NCBI GenBank assembly: GCA_038231215.1
Contig: JBBRLS010000018.1
Coordinates: 17,259-81,258 of the forward strand
Length of the DNA: 64,000 bases
DNA from: Schlegelella_A sp038231215
GTDB lineage: Bacteria; Pseudomonadota; Gammaproteobacteria; Burkholderiales; Burkholderiaceae_C
Reading direction: 5' to 3'
A program made the translations under genes and the position numbers. Shown one piece after another: positions 34,981 through 44,555 of this stretch (position 1 is its first letter; each line of letters begins with the position of its first letter). A model generated the notes under the pieces. That model saw only the letters and a list, made by a program, of their open reading frames with translations, did no database searches and was not told where the DNA came from.

Positions 34981-37900
34981 CTCCAGTCGCGCAGCGCCCG
35001 ATGCGTCGGGTTGCGCTGCAGGAAGCTGTCGCGAAACTCGGGCGGCATTGCGTCTTCCGCGCGCGCGGCGATCCAGGCGGCGGCAGCCTTGGCGCGGGCC
35101 AGCGCCTCGGCCTCTCGACCGACGGCACGCAGCGCCTGCGCAAGCCACAGTGTGCATTGGGGAAGCGCCGCGCCGATCGGCCACTCCGCCATCGCTCGCT
35201 CCGTCTCGGCGATGCCGGCAGCGGCCGCGATCGCGTCGCCCTCCAGCGCCGAAAGCCAGCAGCGCAACGCGTAGAGCGGAAGGAGTTGCTCGCGCAGGCC
35301 TTCCGACTCGCATCGGTCGATGAGGACGCTGCATTGCGCTGCGCGAAGCTCGGGGCGGACCGCCTTGCCCGCAGTCAGCACCAGCTCGCATGCGACGAGC
35401 AGGTTTTCGGAATCGAGCGCCGACGACACCGCCGCCACGGCATCGATGGCGCCACCGGTCGCAAGCCGGTACGCCCAGCGCAGCGCAAGCGCGCGCTCGC
35501 GCAAACGCGCGAACTGGGCGGCAGCGGCGAAGGCCTCGACGTATCGATGCGCGAGGTCCGGTCGGCCGAGGTCGAGATAGATCTCGGCGAGCGCGCTCGC
35601 CAGCCGCTGGTGCGTGTCGCCCTGCTCGGCGACGCGCTGCCGGTTTTCCTCGATCACCGCCAGGGCCTCGTGCCAACGTGCGCCGCGCCGATGCACGTCG
35701 GCGAGGATGTACACGGTACTGACGAAATTGACGGCCATCATGTCGGTACCGCGCAGCGCCTCGAGAGCGCGGCGGGCCGTCTTGCAGGCGACATCGAACT
35801 TGCCGAGGTGCGACTGGCAGAGCGCCTGCCGCGAACAGAGCATCGGCAGGGCCGACGACGAGCCCGACGCGAGCGAAGCCAGCCAGGCCTGCTGTCGGGC
35901 CAGCGCCTGTCGCGCCCGGCCGGCCCAGAGCATCACGAGGTCGGTGCTTTGCTCGATGTCGATGGCGCGGCTCTCGCGACCGATGCGCCGGTGGACCTCG
36001 GCGGCCGCGGTGAAGCGGGACGCCGCGTCGTGCAACCTGCCGGCATAGGCATCGTGAACGCCCTGGCTGAACCTGCACTCCGCCTCGATGAGGTCGTCGC
36101 CGGCCTCGATGGCCATCGCCAGCGTCTCATCGAGTATCGGCAGGAAGTCTTCGAGGTCGCCGCGCTCGTGCCGGGCGACGAGGCGAAAGTAGGCGAGGCG
36201 AATGCGCTGCGACGCGGTGTGCGCGAGCGGCGCGAGGCGCTCGACGGACTCATCGAAGGCCGCCATCGGACCGAGCTCGGTCATCGCCTCGGTGCAGTCG
36301 AACAGCAGGTCGAAGGCGGCGTCGGACTGGCCGCGCAACAACTCGATCGAGGCGGCGCGGAAGTAGGCTTCGCGGACTTCGCGGCTGCGCCCGAGCTGCC
36401 ACGCCTGCCGCGCCGCGGCGGCGAGGTGAGGGATCGCGGCGGCCTCGTCGCCGGCGCTGAGCAGATGGTGGGCGAGGCGCGCCGGTCCGGCGCCGCGCTG
36501 CGCGAGATGGACCGCGACACGTCCGTGCAGCACGCGGGCGATCGGCTCCGGCAAGAGGCGCTGCGCCGCTTCGCCGATCAGGTCGTGCATGAAGCCGCGT
36601 GAATCGAGCAGGCCGAGGCGTTCGAGCGCGTGCCACGCGTCAGCGAGCTCGAGGACATCGCGCCGGCTCACCGCCGCCGCCAGCTCGGGATCGAACTCGT
36701 GGCCGGCGACAGCGGCGATGCGCACGACGAGCAGCCCATCGGCCGGCAGCGCCGTCAAGCGCTGCTCGAGCAGCTCGGCGACGCGTGCGGGCGCCTCAAG
36801 TGCGTCGGCACGCAGCTGGCCGTGCTTCTCGAGGGCGTGGCGGATCGTCTCCAGCAGGTGCAGGGGATTGCCGCCGATGCGCCGCATCAGGGCCGCCGCG
36901 ACGGAGCGGGCGTCGACGAGCGGCACATGCAGGGATTCGACGAAGGGCTGCACGTCGGCGGCATCGAGCGGCAGCAAGGGCAGCGTCACGACGTCGCCGC
37001 GGCCGCCGAGCGCGGCCAGGCGCTGGGCAGCGCTCTCGCCCTGAAGCCGCGAAGCGAACGCAAAGCGAAGGCCGCCGAGGCTGGTCCGGTCGAGCAGCTC
37101 TTGCCAGAGGTCGAAGCTGGCATCGTCGGCGAACTGCAGATCGTCGAGCACGAGGGCGGAGAGGCCCTGGCCTGCCGCCGCCGCCAGCAGCTCGGTGACG
37201 ACGGGCAGCGCCGACTGCACGTTCGGCGCCTGGCCTTCGCGCGGCGCGCTCATGCGCGAGAGGAAGCGCCGGTGCGCGGCGGTTGCGCCGACCGCCGGCC
37301 AGCGCTCGCGCAGGAGGTGCACGAGACGATGGACGGTCGCCAGCGGCACCTTGTCGTCGCCCGGCCGGGCACGCAGCACCAGCCGGCCCGGCTCGCTCTC
37401 GCACAGGGCGTCGAGAAGCCGGCTCTTGCCCGCGCCGGCCTCGCCCGTGAGCAGGAACACGCGTCGTGCCGCCCAGGTCGTCGCCAGCTCGGCGAGCAGC
37501 CGGTCGCGGCCGACCAGCACGGGTGGCCGCAACGCCGATGCCGGCAGCGGCTGGCCGGCGATCCAGGTGTGCGGGCGTGCTTGCTCGACGGTGTGCAGCA
37601 GGGCCAGCGTTTCCGCCGAGGGCCGCGTGCCGATCTCGTCCTTGAGCGTGCGCTCGCAGTGATCGAAGGCGAGCAGGGCGGCGGAGCGGTCGCCGCGCAG
37701 ATAGTGCAGGCGCATCAGGTGGCGATGCGCGGCTTCGCTCAAGGGGTCGAGCTGCAACAGGGTCTGCGCCACGGGCAGCGCGGCGGCGAGCTCGCCGGCG
37801 CTTTCGAGAGCGCTGACCTGCGCCTCGAGGTCGCGCCGCTGACCGGTGAGGCGGCGCTCGCGCTGCTCGTGCAGCCAGCGGTTCAGGTCGGGTGCATCGG

Positions 37901-38210
37901 GGAACTGCAGGTCGCCGAGCACACCGACTTCGGCGTCCAGATCGTGATGCACGGCTTCGCCGAGACGCAGCGCGCTGCCACCGCTGACCAGCTCGCCGCA
38001 ATGCTTCTTGAGGTGAAAGAGACGCTGCCGCAGCGTGTTGCGCGCCGCCTCGGGCTCGCTGCCCGGCCACAGCAACTCGGCCAGCCGGGCCCGCGGCGTC
38101 GGACCCTCGAGCGCCAGCCAGGCCAGCAGCGCCGCGTCGCGCGGGGCGAGCGCGCTGTTCGAGCCGTCGGCGAGGGTGGCCGACGCGAGGTCGACCAGGT
38201 GCAGGCGCAT
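34977..38210 (-). CDS. Large BTAD/SARP-type transcriptional regulator with ATPase domain (first)
   Basis: The protein has 1077 aa. It has an N-terminal winged helix (residues 1-85, LLAWLALEGPTPRARLAELLWP and RNTLRQRLFHLKKHC) and a BTAD helical domain (to about 215, ending FDHCERTLKDEIGTRPSAETLALL). An AAA/STAND module follows (P-loop TGEAGAGKS at 255-263, ALVLDDLQFADD as Walker B), then a long C-terminal half of TPR-like helices. This is the AfsR/SARP layout, acting as a signal-gated activator. The ATG at 38210 gives this start; upstream in-frame codons are not supported. Its stop shares CTAG with mvaB. The lipoprotein gene just upstream on the same strand has a SARP-type box. Confidence 0.88.
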   Translation of the reverse strand: MRLHLVDLASATLADGSNSALAPRDAALLAWLALEGPTPRARLAELLWPGSEPEAARNTLRQRLFHLKKHCGELVSGGSALRLGEAVHHDLDAEVGVLGDLQFPDAPDLNRWLHEQRERRLTGQRRDLEAQVSALESAGELAAALPVAQTLLQLDPLSEAAHRHLMRLHYLRGDRSAALLAFDHCERTLKDEIGTRPSAETLALLHTVEQARPHTWIAGQPLPASALRPPVLVGRDRLLAELATTWAARRVFLLTGEAGAGKSRLLDALCESEPGRLVLRARPGDDKVPLATVHRLVHLLRERWPAVGATAAHRRFLSRMSAPREGQAPNVQSALPVVTELLAAAAGQGLSALVLDDLQFADDASFDLWQELLDRTSLGGLRFAFASRLQGESAAQRLAALGGRGDVVTLPLLPLDAADVQPFVESLHVPLVDARSVAAALMRRIGGNPLHLLETIRHALEKHGQLRADALEAPARVAELLEQRLTALPADGLLVVRIAAVAGHEFDPELAAAVSRRDVLELADAWHALERLGLLDSRGFMHDLIGEAAQRLLPEPIARVLHGRVAVHLAQRGAGPARLAHHLLSAGDEAAAIPHLAAAARQAWQLGRSREVREAYFRAASIELLRGQSDAAFDLLFDCTEAMTELGPMAAFDESVERLAPLAHTASQRIRLAYFRLVARHERGDLEDFLPILDETLAMAIEAGDDLIEAECRFSQGVHDAYAGRLHDAASRFTAAAEVHRRIGRESRAIDIEQSTDLVMLWAGRARQALARQQAWLASLASGSSSALPMLCSRQALCQSHLGKFDVACKTARRALEALRGTDMMAVNFVSTVYILADVHRRGARWHEALAVIEENRQRVAEQGDTHQRLASALAEIYLDLGRPDLAHRYVEAFAAAAQFARLRERALALRWAYRLATGGAIDAVAAVSSALDSENLLVACELVLTAGKAVRPELRAAQCSVLIDRCESEGLREQLLPLYALRCWLSALEGDAIAAAAGIAETERAMAEWPIGAALPQCTLWLAQALRAVGREAEALARAKAAAAWIAARAEDAMPPEFRDSFLQRNPTHRALRDWS

Positions 38211-38310
38211 GGCAGCCGGTGCCGCACGCCGGCTGGCATGCGACGGGCGGCTGGTGAGGGTGGCTGCGATGGTAGCTACGAAAGAAGCGGCGAGGACCCG
38301 TATCGAGGAC

Positions 38311-40749
38311 TCACGGGCACGGCACGACCGCCGGACAGAAACCGTTGAAGGTGCGCGGCGTCGTCTCCTTGCACGAGGCGACTGCGGTGAATGTGTTGCT
38401 CGCCAGGAAGTCCGGCTGCAGATCGGCACGCCAGCCGCGATCGATGCCGAATAGTGCGCTCGAAAGGATCTCGGTGTTGGTGATGAACTGGCTCTGGGGC
38501 GGCCCGAAGATGCGGATCGCCGCGTCGTTGATGGGGACGCCGGGGAAGGGACACGAATTTCCTCCCGAAACCGATGCGCCGCCGGCGAACTCGACCCGCA
38601 CGTTCTGCATCGTGCTGCGCGGATCGACCGCGCCGGCGAAGCCGATGCCGAGCCAGTCGCCGGCCTTCGACGCGGGCCCCTGGTCGGACGTGAACACGAT
38701 CTTCTGGTCGACTGCCGCTCCGCCGATCGCGATCAACGCGCCTCGGGCCGGACTGGTGCCGCTTCCCGGGTCGACGTTGAACGTTCCGCCGGGCGGGAAC
38801 TGGACGGTGACACCGGGTTCGATCGTCAGTACGGCGACCTGTCCGGCGACTTGCGAATTGATGTCCATGCGTCCGCTGTCGGCGCCGCTGCCGACGTGAT
38901 ACGGCACGCCGCGGTTGTGCATCGTCTGGTCGTCGACGACCGGGCCGCCCGAGCCGGCGATGGCGATCGCGTCGTGGCCGTTGCCGGTGTAGGTGCCGCT
39001 CGGCACCGAGCCGATCACCCGGGCATAGACGTGCACCGGATAGCCGGCCGAGCCGTGCACGGTGAGCTGCTGCGAGCTGGCGTCGAAGCCGACCGGCCCG
39101 TTGATGTAGACGCCCTGGCTGAGCGAGCCGCCGATGTCGACGTTGTCGACGTGGAAGCTGCCGATGAGGCTCGGGCTCTGCATGTGCAGCACCCCAGCGT
39201 AAGCGGGGTTGGTGCTGAACGGATCGCCGCCGCCGGTGAGCACCGCGTGGTTCAGCGACAGGTTGCCGCCGAGGTTGCGGATGGACGCCCAGGCCATGCC
39301 GGCGACCTTCGCCTCGAAGGTGACCGGCCGGCCCGCCGATCCGTTGGCAACCAGGCTGCCGGTCGGCGTCACCGTCACCGTGCCACCCTTGACGATGCGC
39401 ACCACGGCGCACTCCTGGATCGTCACGGGGGCCGAGACGTTGATGTCGAAGGGGATGATGTGCGGGCTGCCGGCCTCGGTCCAGGTCTCGGCGGCGTTGA
39501 TGCTGCCGTGCGTCGTGCCCGCGCCGGCCGGCGCCGCACAGGGCAGCACGCCGCCGACCGGGCCGCAGGTCAGGTTGAGCGTGGTGACGTCGGCGTTGCC
39601 GACGGTGCCGCTGACGAACGAGGTGCCGGCGATCGCGCCGGGGCCGGTGAAGAAGCAGGTCTGGTTGGTCGGCTGGACGCGCACGCTGATGCTGAAGCTC
39701 GTGCCGTTGATGGCGCTGGTGTCGCTGGCCGCGTAGACGAAGCTGTTGTTGGTGATCGCCGCGGTGCCGAGTTGAACGCCCAGGTTCGGCGCGAAGTAGG
39801 TCAGGTCGAGGCCGCTGCCGGTCAGGCCGGTGATCGTTCCGCCGACCGAATAGGCGGGCGGGTAGGGGCAGTCGACGACGACGTCGGCGATGTCGCTGCT
39901 GCCGATCGTGCCCGTGCCGTTCGTGACGGTGCAGGTCTGATCCGGCGTTCGCGGCTGGGCCGCGATCGTCACGTTGTAGGCGCTGCCCAACGGCAAGGCG
40001 GTGGCGAAGGCATAGGTTCCGTCGATGAAGCGCGTCAGGTCGTCGCCGCCGTTGTTCTGCAGCTTGATCCCGTTTGCCGAGTGCTGCCTAAGGCCGGTGA
40101 TCGTCAGCGACACGGTGTGCGTGCCGCAGACCACGTTGACGCCATTGACGTCGGCCGCGGCGACCGTGCCGCTGCCGTTGACGACGACGCAGGTCTGCGC
40201 CGGGCCGGTCGGCTGATTGACGATCGAGACGGCGTAGACAGTGCCGGTGACGGCGCTGGTCCGGCTCGGGCCGAACACGAACGCGCCGTTGGCGTTGACC
40301 TGATCGATCGACGGCAGGCTGACGTTGTCGGCGTTGTATTGCAGCGTCAGGCCCGTGCCGGTGAGCCCGGTGACCGTGCCGCCGACCGCGTAAGCGGTGG
40401 CGTAGGGGCAGTCGATCGCGACGTTGGTGACGTCGGCGCCGGCGATCGAGCCGCTGCCATTGGTGACCGTGCAGGTCTGGTCGGGAGCGGTCGGTTGCGA
40501 CGAGACCGTCACGGCGTAGGCGGCGCCGGCGGCGAGCGCGGTCTTGAAGGCGAACGCACCGTCGCCGAACACCCTGAGGTCGTCGCCGCCGTTGTTGCGC
40601 AGGGTCGCCCCGTTGTACGACGTACGCAGGCCCGTCACGGTGACGGACACGGTGTGCGTCGAGGTGTCGGGCGTGGTGCCGCCGCCGCCGCAGGCCGAGA
40701 CCAATACGAGGAGCGCCAGGGCACCGACGCAGCGAAGAACTGAAACCAT
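38311..40749 (-). CDS. Repeat-containing secreted lipoprotein
   Basis: An 812-residue protein with a lipoprotein signal (lipobox LVSAC, cysteine 20). Residues about 30-400 hold four repeats of roughly 90 aa, each with V(T)GL, a GGDDL or equivalent turn, a QP-x-x-P-x-QTC segment and an NGxG near the end; each unit has two cysteines. They look like beta-sandwich repeats seen in predicted surface proteins of myxobacteria and betaproteobacteria. The C-terminal half (from about 420) has short strand turns typical of a right-handed beta-helix (GSLVANGSAGRPVTFEAKV, IAIGGAAVDQKIVFTS). No enzyme motif is recognised. The ATG at 40749 has GAGGGGAG upstream. Likely outer-membrane or surface-exposed. Confidence 0.8.
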   Translation of the reverse strand: MVSVLRCVGALALLVLVSACGGGGTTPDTSTHTVSVTVTGLRTSYNGATLRNNGGDDLRVFGDGAFAFKTALAAGAAYAVTVSSQPTAPDQTCTVTNGSGSIAGADVTNVAIDCPYATAYAVGGTVTGLTGTGLTLQYNADNVSLPSIDQVNANGAFVFGPSRTSAVTGTVYAVSIVNQPTGPAQTCVVVNGSGTVAAADVNGVNVVCGTHTVSLTITGLRQHSANGIKLQNNGGDDLTRFIDGTYAFATALPLGSAYNVTIAAQPRTPDQTCTVTNGTGTIGSSDIADVVVDCPYPPAYSVGGTITGLTGSGLDLTYFAPNLGVQLGTAAITNNSFVYAASDTSAINGTSFSISVRVQPTNQTCFFTGPGAIAGTSFVSGTVGNADVTTLNLTCGPVGGVLPCAAPAGAGTTHGSINAAETWTEAGSPHIIPFDINVSAPVTIQECAVVRIVKGGTVTVTPTGSLVANGSAGRPVTFEAKVAGMAWASIRNLGGNLSLNHAVLTGGGDPFSTNPAYAGVLHMQSPSLIGSFHVDNVDIGGSLSQGVYINGPVGFDASSQQLTVHGSAGYPVHVYARVIGSVPSGTYTGNGHDAIAIAGSGGPVVDDQTMHNRGVPYHVGSGADSGRMDINSQVAGQVAVLTIEPGVTVQFPPGGTFNVDPGSGTSPARGALIAIGGAAVDQKIVFTSDQGPASKAGDWLGIGFAGAVDPRSTMQNVRVEFAGGASVSGGNSCPFPGVPINDAAIRIFGPPQSQFITNTEILSSALFGIDRGWRADLQPDFLASNTFTAVASCKETTPRTFNGFCPAVVPCP

Positions 40750-40800
40750 GACCGACTCCCCTCGGGAACGTCCCCGAAGGAAGAGGTTGTAGGCAACGCG

Positions 40801-40818
40801 CCGTTATGAAAGCGTTAG
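40801..40818 (-). promoter_or_regulatory. SARP-type direct repeat box A (lipoprotein 1 promoter)
   Basis: On the minus strand CTAACGC and ATAACGG are spaced exactly 11 bp start to start (plus strand 40812-40818 and 40801-40807). A -10-like hexamer CTACAA/TACAAC follows after 8-9 bp. It lies about 52-69 bp upstream of the lipoprotein ATG at 40749. Confidence 0.55.
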
Positions 40819-40926
40819 GTCGGACGGCGCGGCGCGAGCGAGGCGGTCGGGTTCGGCCTCGGCTCGGGGTCGAAGCCGGACAGCGTTCGCGACGTGGGCG
40901 CGGCGACGCCTGGCAGTCGATAGGCG

Positions 40927-41010
40927 ACCTACATCTCCCGGGTGCTGGGCAGAAAGCCGGTGTCGCGCTCGACTGACGCCTTGCTTGCCAGCCGAGCGGC
41001 ATCGGTCTGA
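40927..41010 (+). pseudogene. Remnant of an mvaB 3' end (R1)
   Basis: In frame this stretch reads TYISRVLGRKPVSRSTDALL followed by ASRAASV and a stop. The mvaB C-terminus reads AFISGVLGRKPVSRSANALL then AKRAA. From GTGCTGGGC through TCGCGCTCG the bases are nearly identical. No 5' part of mvaB is present. The antisense small gene at 40929-41168 uses this stretch as its 3' end. Confidence 0.85.
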
Positions 41011-41168
41011 TCATCGACGCCGGTGCCCGCCTCGGCGAAGTGGCGAGCGAGATCCGCCGCCGTGTGAAAGAGATGCGGCTCTTCCTCGTCGAGACGACGC
41101 GCGGTGGCGCGAAAAGTCCCGTGCTCATGCCACAAGCGAACGAGGTACACAGTGGCATCGTTGTTCAT
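40929..41168 (-). CDS. Small conserved-looking hypothetical protein
   Basis: This 79-residue product starts MNNDATVYLVRLWHEHGTF, then RATARRLDEEEPHLFHTAAD and LARHFAEAG. The first 50 residues read like a genuine compact domain, and AGGAG sits 4 nt before the ATG, so it is likely expressed. The last 25 codons are antisense to the mvaB remnant and are probably not part of the original gene. A SARP-type box (41267-41284) lies about 100 bp upstream. Function unknown. Confidence 0.6.
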   Translation of the reverse strand: MNNDATVYLVRLWHEHGTFRATARRLDEEEPHLFHTAADLARHFAEAGTGVDDQTDAARLASKASVERDTGFLPSTREM

Positions 41169-41266
41169 GCTTCTCCTGATGCAGAGATGGTGCGCATCGT
41201 GGATCTCTTCGAGTCAAGGACGCTGTCGGGGCAATGCAGCCCTGATGACATCACTCTGAGTGGAGG

Positions 41267-41284
41267 GCGTTTCCTTGGCGTTTC
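41267..41284 (-). promoter_or_regulatory. SARP-type direct repeat box B (small gene promoter)
   Basis: Two identical GAAACGC heptamers (minus strand) are spaced 11 bp. Eight bp after the proximal one comes CAGAGT, a weak -10 match. It lies about 100 bp upstream of the ATG at 41168 and on the same strand as box C at 47475. Confidence 0.6.
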
Positions 41285-41336
41285 CCGACACCGCGGCGGA
41301 TCGTCCGATCGCGCTGTCGCGAACCAGGCCCGACCT

Positions 41337-44300
41337 CTAGCGCGACGTTGCCGGATCGTTCAGAGCGAGCAGGAACTCGTCGATCGTGCAGGCATCGACC
41401 GCTCCGGCGTGCGGTGTGCCGCTCGTCAGGCGTTCGGCGCGTTCCGCTGCATCACGGCGGGTCGGCACGTCGAGGCCGGGATCCTGCGCGACCATGCGCA
41501 ACAAGCGCGCGGCAGCGAGTGGCTCGTTGCGGGCGACGAGCCACTCGGCATAGGCCGAAGCCCCGTACAGCACGTCTTGCGGGGAGCGACGTTCGGCCGC
41601 GGCTCGCACGACGTCGCGCAATCGAGCCAGTGCGGCTTCGTGCTCGCCCTCGGCGATGTCGATGCGCGCCAGGCCGATGGAAGAGGATGACTCCATCGGC
41701 CACGCGCCCGACTCCCGACTCCATGCTTGGCTCGACGAGAAATGCTCACGTGCCTGTGCCAGCAGGCCGAGGTTGCGGCAGACCCGGCCCATGTTCAGCT
41801 CGATGTAGCGTCCTATGGAATCGATACCGAAGGCTGCGCAGTGACGCAAGCCGTCTCCCAGGGTCAAGCGCGCGGCGTCGAATTCCCGACAGGCGTTCTG
41901 CAGATTGCCCAGGTTGGTGAGGTTGATCGCGACGTTGTACTGGTCGCCGAGCTCGCGCATGATCTCGAGCGCGAGCGTCAAGTCCGCCCTCGATTCTTCG
42001 AGGCGACCCAGGACCTGCAGCGCGACGCCCCTGTTCCCGAGCGCCCAGCCGACGCTGTGACGATCTTCGCAGGCCGTGGCGACGCGCAGCCCCTCTTCGA
42101 AGCGCTCCAGGGCCAGCGCGTTGTCGCCGAGTGTGTAGTGCGCCATGCCCGTGTTGAGGATGCAGCCGACCCAGGCTTCGCTGTCGTCGCCTTTCTCCGC
42201 AAGGGCAATGCCGGCCTGCGCGACATCCAACGCTTCGCTCAACTCGCCGCTGCGGTGCAGCAGCATCGACAACCCATGCCGCGAACGCGAAATCGCCCGG
42301 TTCGCAGACGTCGAACCACTCGCAATCGCCAAGGCAGGCCGCAGTTCGCGGATGCCTTCGGGCAGCCGTCCCTGGTTCTCGAAAAAAGACCAGAGCGCTC
42401 GCACCATGTCACCCACCAGGTCAATACGTCCCATGGCGAGGGCGCGCCGCCAGGCGGTGATGTGGTTTGCTAACTCGCCGATGACGCCGCGCACGAGCAA
42501 GCGCTGGTCGCCGATGGCGTGCGGCGCAAGCTCGGCCAGTTCGCGCGCGAAGTATTCCGTGTGCCGGCGGTGTACATCGTGTGCCCGGGAAGGCTCGTCG
42601 GCGAGGCGTGCCGCAGCATAGGCGGCGATCGTCGGGTGCAGTGTGAAGCGCCCGTCCGCGCCGCCGCCGACCAGGCTGCGGTCGACCAACGACGACAGCA
42701 GCGGCAGCGCCACCTCGCATGCCGAACGTGCGGCGCGATGCGTGAAGCCGCCTTCGAAGATCGATAGCGCGGCGAGTGCGCGCCTCTCGGCGTCGGCCAG
42801 CAAGCTGAAGCTGCGATCGAGGACGGCGCGCAGGCTCGCGTGTTCAGGTCGGGCAGCGACGACGGTGCTTGTCGGATCGCGCTCGAGGGCGTCGATCGAG
42901 CGACCGAGGTCGCTGGCTATTTCCTCGGGTGGCAGCAGACGTACCCAGGCCGCCGCGAGCTCGATCGCCAGCGGCAGGCCGTCGACCGCTTCGACGATGT
43001 CGATCACGGCGGCGAGGTGGCGACGCAGGTCGAAGCCGCGCAAAGCCGCACGAGCGCGCGTGTCGAAGAGCCGCACGGCGTCGAAGCTCGGCGCCACGTC
43101 GAAGTCGCGGCTGAGCGCGTCGGGTACAGCCAGGCCGTGCAGGCGCATCGGCCATTCGTCGCGACAGCGGGTGAGCGTGCGCGAGGTGAGAAGGACGCAC
43201 GCGCCGGGCGCGGCGGCGAGCAGCCGGTCGAGGAAGAGCGGCAGTCCGTCGAGGTGCTCGCCGTTGTCGAGGACGAGCAGGTTGCGGGTCGGCGGCAATC
43301 GCCGTGATACCTGCTCGAGCGGATCTTCGCCGGCCCGCAACTCCAGGCCGAGTTGCCCGGCGAGCCGCGCGACAACAGCGGATACGTCGATCAGGTCCTG
43401 AAGGTCGGTCCAGCGTGCGCCGCCGGGAAACGACGCCCCCATCTCGGCGAGCGCCTGGCGCGCCAACCGGCTCTTGCCGACGCCGCCCGGCCCGACGAGG
43501 GTGACGAGGCGACCCTGCGGCTCCGCGAGCATGGCGCGCAACTCGGTCATCTCGGTGCGGCGGCCGATCAGGCGATCGCTCTCGTCGGGAGCTGTCTCGC
43601 GCGCCGCCGCCGGTCCCTGCGGCTCCAGGCATCTGCGCAGGCTGCTCGACGGCTCGATGCCAAGGCTTTCGGCCAGGCGAACGGCGTAGTCGTTGTAGAT
43701 GCGCTGTGCGCCGGCGCCACGGCCGCCGGCCAGTTCGTCGCGGATCAGCACCTCGATCGCACTTTCGTCCAGAGCATCGCTTTCGAGCAGGCGGCGTGCC
43801 AGCGCCAGGCGTTGCGGCTGATCGGTCGAGGTGGCGAGGAGCTCGATGCAAGCCTGGCGCCATGAGGACGCCGCCTGTTCGCGCTGGCGCGCCAGCCACT
43901 CCGCCAGCGGCTCGTTGCCGACCGCGTCGATGCCCGTGCACAGCGGTGGACCGCCGATGGCGATCGCCTCGGCAAGGCGCCTTTCGCTCAGCGCTTCCCG
44001 ATAAGCCGCGAGGTCGGTATCGACATGCCAGCGCAGTGCCTGTTCGCCTGCTTCCAGAGATTCCGTTCCGGGCAACTCGCGCGCACGGAAGACGACCTTG
44101 CGCAGGTTGCGGCGAGCTTCCATGGCGGGCCGGTCGGGCCAAAGCAGGCTGGCGACGAGATCCCGCTGCACCCACTCGCCGCGATGTATCGCCAGCAGCA
44201 CGAGCAGTTGATAGCGCCGCTCTGCGACGAACGGCACCGGGGCTCCGGCAACGTGCAGTGCGGGCGCTCCGAACAGGAAGAGACGCGGCCTCTCCCGGCC

Positions 44301-44339
44301 AGGCGATGACGCCAAAGCCACCTCGACGAGATCGTGCAC
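41337..44339 (-). CDS. Large BTAD/SARP-type regulator with ATPase and TPR domains (second)
   Basis: The protein has 1000 aa. It has an N-terminal winged helix/BTAD part (residues 17-245; VASLLWPDRPAMEARRNLRK, then the BTAD end RIYNDYAVRLAESLGIEP), an NB-ARC/STAND ATPase (P-loop VGPGGVGKS at 282-290, LLVLDNGEHLDG, LLTSRT, GLPLAIELAAAWV) and a C-terminal row of TPRs (from about residue 600). It differs in sequence from the regulator at 34977 but has the same plan. The start is GTG at 44339 behind a GGGAGGG site. Together with boxes A-C it is a candidate controller of the lipoprotein genes. Confidence 0.88.
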   Translation of the reverse strand: MHDLVEVALASSPGRERPRLFLFGAPALHVAGAPVPFVAERRYQLLVLLAIHRGEWVQRDLVASLLWPDRPAMEARRNLRKVVFRARELPGTESLEAGEQALRWHVDTDLAAYREALSERRLAEAIAIGGPPLCTGIDAVGNEPLAEWLARQREQAASSWRQACIELLATSTDQPQRLALARRLLESDALDESAIEVLIRDELAGGRGAGAQRIYNDYAVRLAESLGIEPSSSLRRCLEPQGPAAARETAPDESDRLIGRRTEMTELRAMLAEPQGRLVTLVGPGGVGKSRLARQALAEMGASFPGGARWTDLQDLIDVSAVVARLAGQLGLELRAGEDPLEQVSRRLPPTRNLLVLDNGEHLDGLPLFLDRLLAAAPGACVLLTSRTLTRCRDEWPMRLHGLAVPDALSRDFDVAPSFDAVRLFDTRARAALRGFDLRRHLAAVIDIVEAVDGLPLAIELAAAWVRLLPPEEIASDLGRSIDALERDPTSTVVAARPEHASLRAVLDRSFSLLADAERRALAALSIFEGGFTHRAARSACEVALPLLSSLVDRSLVGGGADGRFTLHPTIAAYAAARLADEPSRAHDVHRRHTEYFARELAELAPHAIGDQRLLVRGVIGELANHITAWRRALAMGRIDLVGDMVRALWSFFENQGRLPEGIRELRPALAIASGSTSANRAISRSRHGLSMLLHRSGELSEALDVAQAGIALAEKGDDSEAWVGCILNTGMAHYTLGDNALALERFEEGLRVATACEDRHSVGWALGNRGVALQVLGRLEESRADLTLALEIMRELGDQYNVAINLTNLGNLQNACREFDAARLTLGDGLRHCAAFGIDSIGRYIELNMGRVCRNLGLLAQAREHFSSSQAWSRESGAWPMESSSSIGLARIDIAEGEHEAALARLRDVVRAAAERRSPQDVLYGASAYAEWLVARNEPLAAARLLRMVAQDPGLDVPTRRDAAERAERLTSGTPHAGAVDACTIDEFLLALNDPATSR

Positions 44340-44412
44340 GGGGCTCCCTCCCTTGGCGGCGAATGCTACGCCGCCGATGCGGTGCGCACCCGGTCATTTC
44401 GGAAGCGTGCGT

Positions 44413-44546
44413 CGCTACGGCGCCGGGTCGAAGTGCAAGGTGAATGCCGTTCCCGTGCCGACCATGCGCCCGCTGCCGTTGGACACCTGCCACTGCATCT
44501 GCAATCGCTCTCCGGCGGCCATACGAGTCGTGGTGCATGCTTGCAT
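44413..44546 (-). pseudogene. 3' fragment of an unidentified gene (F1)
   Basis: On the minus strand a short frame MQACTTTRMAAGERL... ends in FTLHFDPAP and a stop at 44413. Its end resembles a shorter minus-strand tail PLHFEPAP-stop at 45138-45167. I do not recognise the parent gene. It abuts the broken end of hicA, and its real coding status is doubtful. Confidence 0.35.
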
Positions 44547-44555
44547 GACGCTTGA

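Noticed and set aside
38851..40743. Plus-strand frame antisense to the repeat lipoprotein
   Set aside because: Repeated Asp/Arg/Val content mirrors the lipoprotein repeats on the other strand; no ribosome site.
41337..44339. Regulator 2 as a recent duplicate of regulator 1
   Set aside because: The two share the domain plan but little sequence along the ATPase and C-terminal halves, so they are not a local duplication; only the mvaB fragments are.
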